Positions 1 through 3,584 of a DNA stretch of 8,160 bases are shown here, in pieces; the stretch's first letter is position 1; each line of letters opens with the position of its first letter. Origin of the DNA: Verrucomicrobiota bacterium (GTDB taxonomy: Bacteria > Verrucomicrobiota > Verrucomicrobiia > Chthoniobacterales > UBA10450). The notes beneath the pieces were generated by a model. The model made no database searches, was not told the DNA's origin, and saw only the letters and a program-made list of their open reading frames with translations. Location of the stretch: assembly GCA_003218615.1 (NCBI GenBank), contig QHOD01000094.1:1-8160 (forward strand), in the 5' to 3' direction. A program made the translations under genes and the position numbers.

Positions 1-80
1 TGCAAGCTCGGGAATCCAGCGAAGCGCGTGAAGGCATCGCCGCGTTCAATGAGAAACGGCCGCCGACGTGGGTTCCATAG
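1..80 (+). CDS. Enoyl-CoA hydratase/isomerase (crotonase fold), C-terminal end only
   Basis: Reading from base 3, an open frame of 25 codons ends at a TAG at 78-80; the rest of the gene lies left of the window. The peptide contains SSEAREGIAAFNEKRPPTW, which matches the usual C-terminus of crotonase-superfamily enzymes (the S-x-E-x-x-E-G-I-x-A-F-x-E-K-R-x-P-x-W pattern seen in enoyl-CoA hydratases). Such enzymes hydrate or isomerise enoyl-CoA thioesters in the cytoplasm, for example in fatty-acid or branched-chain/aromatic acid breakdown. The oxyanion-hole and catalytic residues are outside the window, so the exact substrate cannot be told. The call rests on a short tail only, but the pattern is distinctive and the frame ends naturally just before the next gene. 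Confidence 0.72.
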   Translation, partial: QARESSEAREGIAAFNEKRPPTWVP

Positions 81-110
81 CGGGCCCGAGTTCTCACACG
101 CGCTGTCACC

Positions 111-127
111 ACGTCGCTGCGCGACGT
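111..127. repeat. Perfect 7-bp inverted repeat between crotonase end and transporter start
   Basis: ACGTCGC (111-117), loop TGC, GCGACGT (121-127). The stem is GC-rich but is followed by TAAAACTC rather than a T tract, so it is a poor intrinsic terminator. It sits 14 nt before the transporter ATG and could affect its translation or simply separate the two genes. No function is shown. Confidence 0.35.
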
Positions 128-141
128 TAAAACTCCGAGGT

Positions 142-1089
142 ATGAAAACGACGATCACAGGGTCAGTGCAGAGTTGGCGGCCCAAAGCGGGGTGGGGCGT
201 GCCAGTGGCGTGGCTGACACTTTGCGTCGTTTGGAGCTCGACCTGGCTCGTGATCAAGATCGGATTGCGTGATCTGCCGCCAATTTCCTATGCGGGAATC
301 CGTTTTCTGCTCGCGATCGTCGTGCTTCTCGCCGTCTCAGTGGGGCGAGTGCGCCTGTTGCCACAGCAGGCGTCGGATTACGCAGTGCTCGCATTCACTG
401 GCGTCCTGATGTTTGCCGTGAACTACGGACTGCTCTTTTGGGGTGAACTCCATGTTTCATCCGGGCTGGCGGCGGTGTTGCAGGCGACGATCCCGATCTT
501 TGGCATGGTATTCGCGCATCTGATGCTACCCGATGAACCGTTGCGCCTGCAAAGACTCGCCGGCGCGTTGCTTGCCCTCGGCGGCGTGACGATAATTTGC
601 GAGCGGCTTCTCGGTTTCAACGGATGGATGGCGTTCTGGGGCGGACTCGGCATCGTGTTCGGAGCCGCCGGCGCGGCGTTCTCCAATGTCCTGCTCAAAG
701 CGCGAGGGATGCGGTTGGCTCCAGCAATGATCGCAGGCTGGCAAATGATTTTTGGCGCAGTGCCTTTGCTCGTGACCGGATTCATCGAGGAGGGAAATCC
801 GCTCCGTTTTCATTGGAGCGGCCTGTCTATCTTTTGTTTGGTTTACCTGGCCGTGATCGGTTCTGCGCTCACGTTTTTGCTTCTCTACTGGCTCCTGCCG
901 CGAATGACTGTGGCAAATTTGCAGGCAATCTCGCTCGTCACGCCGCCCGGTGCCGTGGCGCTCGGATGGGCAATCGGTGGCGAGAAATTTTCCCTCTGGT
1001 CGCTTCTCGGCGCGTGTTTTGTTCTCGCCGGCGTGCGGATGATTTTTCGGAAGATAAACATAACAGAGCCTGTGATTCAAGAAGGCTAA
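142..1089 (+). CDS. DMT-superfamily (EamA-type) membrane transporter
   Basis: The product is 315 residues and very hydrophobic. It has the two-repeat, ten-helix layout of EamA/DMT permeases: first repeat about residues 18-150, second about 165-302. Family-like marks are the W-S-S-T-W stretch in TM1 (31-35), the K-I-G-L-R-D-L-P-P loop after it (39-47), and T-P-P near the start of TM9 (267-269) followed by G-G-E-K (279-282). Such proteins sit in the inner membrane and export or exchange small metabolites (amino acids, nucleotides, drugs); the substrate cannot be read from sequence. The frame is open from an ATG at 28, but bases 28-80 overlap the crotonase tail and encode a charged, non-membrane extension, so I chose the ATG at 142. 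A GAGG lies only 1 nt before it, closer than ideal for a Shine-Dalgarno; the GTG at 166 is an alternative start. It follows the crotonase gene by 61 bp and may be read through from it. Confidence 0.88.
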   Translation: MKTTITGSVQSWRPKAGWGVPVAWLTLCVVWSSTWLVIKIGLRDLPPISYAGIRFLLAIVVLLAVSVGRVRLLPQQASDYAVLAFTGVLMFAVNYGLLFWGELHVSSGLAAVLQATIPIFGMVFAHLMLPDEPLRLQRLAGALLALGGVTIICERLLGFNGWMAFWGGLGIVFGAAGAAFSNVLLKARGMRLAPAMIAGWQMIFGAVPLLVTGFIEEGNPLRFHWSGLSIFCLVYLAVIGSALTFLLLYWLLPRMTVANLQAISLVTPPGAVALGWAIGGEKFSLWSLLGACFVLAGVRMIFRKINITEPVIQEG

Positions 1090-1384
1090 GCAGACAGGTA
1101 TTCGTTGGGCACACCCACGTGATTCGTTAACCGTTACCTGGCCACAACGGACGGGGCTTCCATGCTTCAACGATTCTACGTTTCAACGTGTCTTAGACGT
1201 TCCCTTGCACCCATGCAGCGATCATGGTCTGAGCATGCTCAGCGCCAAAGAGTTTGTCGGGGCAATACCAGATGGCAAACGATAGCGACCATTCGAACCC
1301 CCGTGCCGGTTCGAGTCCGAAGCTCGCTCTAGGAAGGGCGATGGCGGGCGTATTGCCAGGGTGGGAAATGCCGTTTGGTTGCGC
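1090..1384. other. Gene-poor gap with a tRNA-like fragment
   Basis: No convincing gene is seen in this 295-bp stretch. The short open frames across it (+ 1254-1466, - 1222-1464) have no recognisable composition and overlap the end of the hydrolase gene. It contains a 14-bp perfect palindrome (1229-1242, CTGAGCATGCTCAG) and the tRNA-Leu T-arm copy at 1300-1319. It lies between two converging genes, the transporter (+) and the hydrolase (-), yet neither is followed by a clear T-tailed terminator. Confidence 0.6.
1300..1319 (+). repeat. 20-bp exact copy of part of the tRNA-Leu T-arm
   Basis: Bases 1300-1319 are identical to 2590-2609 in tRNA-Leu(UAA). They cover the last bases of the variable arm, the 5' T-stem, the T loop (TTCGAGT) and three bases of the 3' T-stem. 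Identity stops on both sides, and no acceptor or anticodon arm is found around it. A 6-bp inverted repeat, CGAACC at 1294-1299 with GGTTCG at 1308-1313, overlaps it. It is best read as a tRNA gene remnant or a recombination scar. The pair brackets the hydrolase gene. Confidence 0.7.
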
Positions 1385-2401
1385 TCATCGCGTCCCTGGC
1401 CAGGCTGTCCCTTTCGCATACCCCAGGGTGGCAAGCACACCGCGGTCGAGGCCGCGCAGAACATGACGCATTAAATTGATCGTGCCGTCGTTGAGGAAAT
1501 AAACTCCGTGAATTGCCGCTCCATCGACTTCTGCCCCGAAAAAGCTGGAGCAATCGACGTCCCAAACATTGTCCGTTGGCGAGGACGCATCTGCTAAAGG
1601 CGGGCGATTCGAGAGACCACTGCGACCAAGACGACGCATGCCGAAATGTTTTAAGCCTGCAGACGCACCGAGGACAGAGTCGCGTCCGCTATAGAGCGCA
1701 GTGATCCGATAGGTGAGATTAGCCACAGCGTTGCCATCGTCGTTGTCCGGCGCTCCCGCGTCGAACAAATCGCTATCGACATCGGCAGCCACCATCACGA
1801 GCTGGTTGATGAGACTAACGAGCAACGGCTGATTTTTCCGCGTCCAGGCGGCAGCCATCGCCTTTTGCACAACATAGTTTCCCATACTGTGAGCGATGAG
1901 AGAGACCTTGGCTTTGCAGGCTTTCGCGGGGTTATCTATGGTTGCCTGCTGCCTCTTTACCAGCCAATCGAAGAGCTTGCTCAAGACGTCCGTCAAATCG
2001 TGAGCACAAATGCGCGCATGCGAACGATCGGGCTCGTAGCCGAGGACGCTGCCACGCGACGGCCAATCGTAAAGGATGCACAGCCCAAGACGGTCCGGAC
2101 CGTCAAAAAGTTTCCCACAAAGATCCTGATAAAACTTCGTGGCGGAAGTGAACTTGTTGTTGAAGCCGTGCACAAGAATGGTGACGTGGCTTTGTTTCTC
2201 GTTCTCCGCCGGGTCGTGTGCAGGAAATTTATCCGCTGCCGCGGCCAGAAATTTCTCGAAATTGGCTTCGGTGACTTTTCGCCAGTTGTTGATATCAGTC
2301 AGCGGCTGTTTGTCGCTGACCCAATAAGTTATACCGTCCGGATTCGGATCTGGTCCAACGCCGCCGTTGCTGCGATCACTGATCATCCAATACTTGGGCA
2401 T
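1385..2401 (-). CDS. Alpha/beta hydrolase, DUF900-like
   Basis: The product is 338 residues with a clear alpha/beta-hydrolase core. It has an H-G-F oxyanion motif after a hydrophobic strand (78-80), Y-D-W-P-S (111-115), and a nucleophile elbow A-H-S-M-G (170-174) with Ser172 as probable nucleophile. V-M-V-A-A-D-V-D (202-209) follows the next strand, and Asp241 in Y-S-G-R-D is a candidate acid. His299 in I-H-G-V-Y-F is a candidate catalytic histidine. The strong A-H-S-M-G-N-Y-V context and the A-D-V-D segment fit the DUF900 group (PF05990). About 70 residues precede the core (W-M-I-S-D-R-S-N, and Y-W-V-S-D near residue 27); they look like a conserved-type N-terminal module, with no signal peptide or TM segment, so the enzyme is probably cytoplasmic. 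The substrate is unknown. The start is the ATG at 2399-2401; it lacks an obvious Shine-Dalgarno. The gene stands alone on the - strand, bracketed by tRNA-like sequence. Confidence 0.85.
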   Translation of the reverse strand: MPKYWMISDRSNGGVGPDPNPDGITYWVSDKQPLTDINNWRKVTEANFEKFLAAAADKFPAHDPAENEKQSHVTILVHGFNNKFTSATKFYQDLCGKLFDGPDRLGLCILYDWPSRGSVLGYEPDRSHARICAHDLTDVLSKLFDWLVKRQQATIDNPAKACKAKVSLIAHSMGNYVVQKAMAAAWTRKNQPLLVSLINQLVMVAADVDSDLFDAGAPDNDDGNAVANLTYRITALYSGRDSVLGASAGLKHFGMRRLGRSGLSNRPPLADASSPTDNVWDVDCSSFFGAEVDGAAIHGVYFLNDGTINLMRHVLRGLDRGVLATLGYAKGTAWPGTR

Positions 2402-2432
2402 CTTGGTGGGCGGAGGTTAGTGTCTGCTTGAA

Positions 2433-2462
2433 TTTTTACAAAATCTGCGAAGCAAAGGTCAA
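2433..2462 (-). promoter_or_regulatory. Candidate sigma70-type promoter for the hydrolase gene
   Basis: On the - strand, TTGACC (2462-2457) matches five of six -35 consensus bases. After an 18-nt spacer comes TAAAAA (2438-2433), four of six for the -10, with a TG one to two bases upstream of the A-rich run. This would start transcription near 2426, leaving a leader of about 25 nt before the ATG at 2401. Judged by eye only. Confidence 0.4.
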
Positions 2463-2492
2463 GCGCCAAAGCCTGCTTAACGAAAATTCATT

Positions 2493-2519
2493 TTCGACAC
2501 GCGCATAAATAGTTACACT
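2493..2519 (+). promoter_or_regulatory. Weak candidate promoter for tRNA-Leu
   Basis: TTCGAC (2493-2498) and TACACT (2514-2519, four of six -10 bases) are 15 nt apart, and the tRNA begins 13 nt after the -10. The placement suits a tRNA promoter, but the -35 match and spacing are poor. The AT-rich ATAAAT at 2505-2510 is an alternative -10. Confidence 0.28.
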
Positions 2520-2532
2520 CCGGGGACGCAGC

Positions 2533-2619
2533 GCCGATGTGGCGAAATGGCAGACGCAACGGACTTAAAATCCGTTGGGCCGTAAAAGGCCCGTGCCGGT
2601 TCGAGTCCGGCCATCGGCA
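2533..2619 (+). tRNA. tRNA-Leu, anticodon UAA
   Basis: The 87-nt cloverleaf folds completely by eye. The acceptor stem is GCCGATG (2533-2539) with CATCGGC (2612-2618), and A2619 is the discriminator. The D-stem is GCG/CGC (2542-2544, 2555-2557). The anticodon stem is ACGGA/TCCGT (2559-2563, 2571-2575), with loop CTTAAAA giving anticodon TAA at 2566-2568. The long class II variable arm, GGGCC/GGCCC around GTAAAA (2577-2592), is typical of tRNA-Leu. The T-stem is GCCGG/CCGGC with loop TTCGAGT (2595-2611). It reads UUA and probably UUG codons. CCA is not encoded, since TTTT follows, so it must be added after transcription. The GGQ-protein gene starts 59 bp downstream on the same strand. Confidence 0.97.
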
Positions 2620-2628
2620 TTTTCAATT

Positions 2629-2649
2629 GCGGAATGCGGAGTGCGGATT
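2629..2649 (+). repeat. Three imperfect 7-bp tandem repeats
   Basis: GCGGAAT, GCGGAGT and GCGGATT run head to tail between the tRNA and the GGQ-protein gene; GTGGAAA at 2650-2656 could be a fourth, decayed unit. Read on the opposite strand, the unit gives the I-R-T-P-H-S-A style peptide often seen in spurious ORF predictions, which suggests it is a dispersed intergenic repeat rather than code. Confidence 0.55.
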
Positions 2650-2678
2650 GTGGAAAGCCAGCTAAATCCCGGATAGCA

Positions 2679-3065
2679 ATGCCCAAAGATTCCTTTGCAA
2701 AGCGCATGGCGCGGCTCGGCATCCGAGATGTCGATCTTGAGGAAACCTTTGCGCGGTCTGGCGGGCCGGGCGGACAAAACGTGAACAAGGTTGCAACCGC
2801 CGTGACACTGCGTCATCGACCGACTGGTGTTAGCGTGACCGTGCAGGATTCCCGGTCGCAAGCGCAAAATCGAAAGCTTGCTCGCGAGCGATTACTCGCC
2901 GCAATCGAGCAAGCCGAACAAAACCGGCGCGCTACCGAAATCGCGCAGCGCGAAAAAGCGCGTCGCCGTCGTTCGCCGCGTCCTGCTGCGCTCAAGCGAC
3001 GTATTCTCGAAGCCAAGCGAAGACGCGGCGAGCTAAAGAAGCGGCGCGCAAAGATCGACATGTAG
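2679..3065 (+). CDS. Release-factor-like ribosome rescue protein (GGQ domain, mtRF-R/ArfB-like)
   Basis: The 128-residue protein holds a class I release-factor catalytic domain (RF-1 domain, PF00472) with no codon-recognition domain. The motif G-G-P-G-G-Q-N-V-N-K is at 28-37, with the GGQ of peptidyl-tRNA hydrolysis at 31-33. It is followed by G-V-S-V-T-V-Q-D-S-R-S-Q and Q-N-R-K-L-A-R-E. From about residue 80 on it is a long Arg/Lys-rich helix ending K-K-R-R-A-K-I-D-M. That tail is what ArfB-type and mitochondrial mtRF-R (C12orf65) proteins use to enter ribosomes or bind tRNA-blocked large subunits. The wording after GGQ (RSQ..NRKLAR) resembles mtRF-R more than ArfB, which has a different stretch there. 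Inferred role: releasing peptide from stalled ribosomes or split 50S subunits. The start is the ATG at 2679, with GGA 5 nt before it; the in-frame ATG at 2634 would put the start in the heptad repeats and is rejected. Confidence 0.85.
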   Translation: MPKDSFAKRMARLGIRDVDLEETFARSGGPGGQNVNKVATAVTLRHRPTGVSVTVQDSRSQAQNRKLARERLLAAIEQAEQNRRATEIAQREKARRRRSPRPAALKRRILEAKRRRGELKKRRAKIDM

Positions 3066-3132
3066 ACAAATCGGCGTGCGAAAGTCGCATTTCGAGACCA
3101 ATTCGAGCTGGGCAGGGCAGAACAGGTGAGCA

Positions 3133-3149
3133 TTCGCGACTAACGCGAA
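3133..3149. repeat. Inverted repeat downstream of the GGQ-protein gene
   Basis: TTCGCG (3133-3138), loop ACTAA, CGCGAA (3144-3149): a perfect 6-bp stem about 68 nt after the GGQ-protein stop codon. No T tract follows, so it is at best a weak 3'-end structure for that transcript. Confidence 0.3.
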
Positions 3150-3217
3150 CTGCAGGATCTGAAGCAATTTGGCAAAATTGTTGTCTTCTAATACATCTGC
3201 CAAAGCCACTTGTGACG

Positions 3218-3239
3218 AATTGTTTGTGAAGAAACAATT
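3218..3239. promoter_or_regulatory. Perfect 8-bp inverted repeat just before the lipoprotein start
   Basis: AATTGTTT (3218-3225), loop GTGAAG, AAACAATT (3232-3239), ending 6 nt before the ATG at 3246. The only purine-rich piece near the start, GAAG/AAGA (3228-3233), falls in or beside the loop. A hairpin here would present or mask the ribosome-binding region; alternatively it is a regulator's operator. Function not shown. Confidence 0.4.
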
Positions 3240-3245
3240 GATACT

Positions 3246-3419
3246 ATGAAAAGACTGATCATTCTTACTTCTTTGGTTTCAGTGCTGGCCATGATGCTGA
3301 TTTCTTGCGCAAGCGAACCGGAGACAACTACAACCACAACGCGTCAGACCACCGTTGCCGCGCCGCCGCCGCCAGCTAGCACCACCACCACAACAGTGCA
3401 TCAAACCGGCGGGTATTAA
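3246..3419 (+). CDS. Small Thr/Pro-rich lipoprotein
   Basis: The 57-residue product begins M-K-R, then a hydrophobic stretch (about 4-18), then the lipobox L-I-S-C (18-21). It should therefore be cut before Cys21, lipidated and anchored in a membrane by signal peptidase II processing. The mature part is only 37 residues: C-A-S-E-P-E, six threonines in a row (27-32), a Pro run (40-43), then another five threonines (46-50), ending V-H-Q-T-G-G-Y. Such Thr/Pro tracts are typically extended and unstructured. I recognise no enzyme domain and assign no function; an envelope spacer or structural role is a guess. The start is supported by the exact signal-peptide fit, although the Shine-Dalgarno is weak. 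It is followed 21 nt later by a strong terminator, so it appears to be its own short transcription unit. Two Thr tracts with similar codons suggest slippage-prone low-complexity growth. Confidence 0.82.
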   Translation: MKRLIILTSLVSVLAMMLISCASEPETTTTTTRQTTVAAPPPPASTTTTTVHQTGGY

Positions 3420-3440
3420 GCCGGAGCAGACATAGGTTCG

Positions 3441-3480
3441 AAGGAAAGGAGACTCAATACGAGTCTTCCTTTTCTTTTTT
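3441..3480 (+). terminator. Strong Rho-independent terminator after the lipoprotein gene
   Basis: AAGGAAAGGAGACTC (3441-3455), loop AATAC, then GAGTC (3461-3465) and TTCCTTTTCTT completing a roughly 15-pair stem with one bulged T and one G-T wobble. The stem runs into a T-rich tail (through 3480). It is oriented for + strand transcripts. On the - strand no T run follows the stem, so it is not an obvious terminator for gyrA. Confidence 0.85.
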
Positions 3481-3488
3481 CAGCAAAG

Positions 3489-3550
3489 ACAGGCGTCTCG
3501 CCTGTATCGAGGCGCTCAGCGCGTTTTCACTGGCATGGGCGCAGCGCCAT
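3489..3550. repeat. Cluster of short hairpins between converging genes
   Basis: ACAGGCG TCT CGCCTGT (3489-3505) is a perfect 7-bp stem. ATGGGCGCAGCGCCAT (3535-3550) folds with one bulge. Between them GCGCTCAGCGC gives a 4-bp stem. These lie in the 3' region of gyrA on the - strand. Read that way, the first hairpin is followed by CTTTGCTG, a weak T-containing tail, so it could help end the gyrase transcript. GC-rich palindromes like these are often dispersed intergenic repeats. Confidence 0.45.
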
Positions 3551-3584
3551 AGCTACGTCCGCAAGCCTTCAAGTCCGCGATTCG

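Noticed and set aside
28..141. N-terminal extension of the transporter from the ATG at 28
   Set aside because: It overlaps the crotonase tail in another frame and adds a basic, non-membrane leader unlike EamA proteins.
526..1170. Long - strand open frame (214 codons) under the transporter gene
   Set aside because: It is antisense to a clearly membrane-spanning protein; the peptide is rich in Arg/His/Glu with no recognisable domain.
1229..1242. 14-bp perfect palindrome CTGAGCATGCTCAG as an operator
   Set aside because: About one such palindrome per 8-16 kb is expected by chance, and no promoter or start codon sits nearby in a useful position.
1300..2619. Classic tRNA-integrated genomic island between the two T-arm copies
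   Set aside because: In standard integration the 3' fragment lies downstream of the intact tRNA, whereas here it lies upstream; no integrase gene is present and the segment is only 1.3 kb. Kept only as an open question.
2513..2788. - strand open frame over the tRNA (peptide with G-L-E-P-A-R and D-F-K-S-V-A-S-A)
   Set aside because: This is the well-known false peptide from reading antisense through a tRNA-Leu gene.
3169..3194. Promoter for the lipoprotein gene (TTGGCA and TAATAC)
   Set aside because: The spacing is only 14 nt and the -10 match is three of six; not good enough to call.
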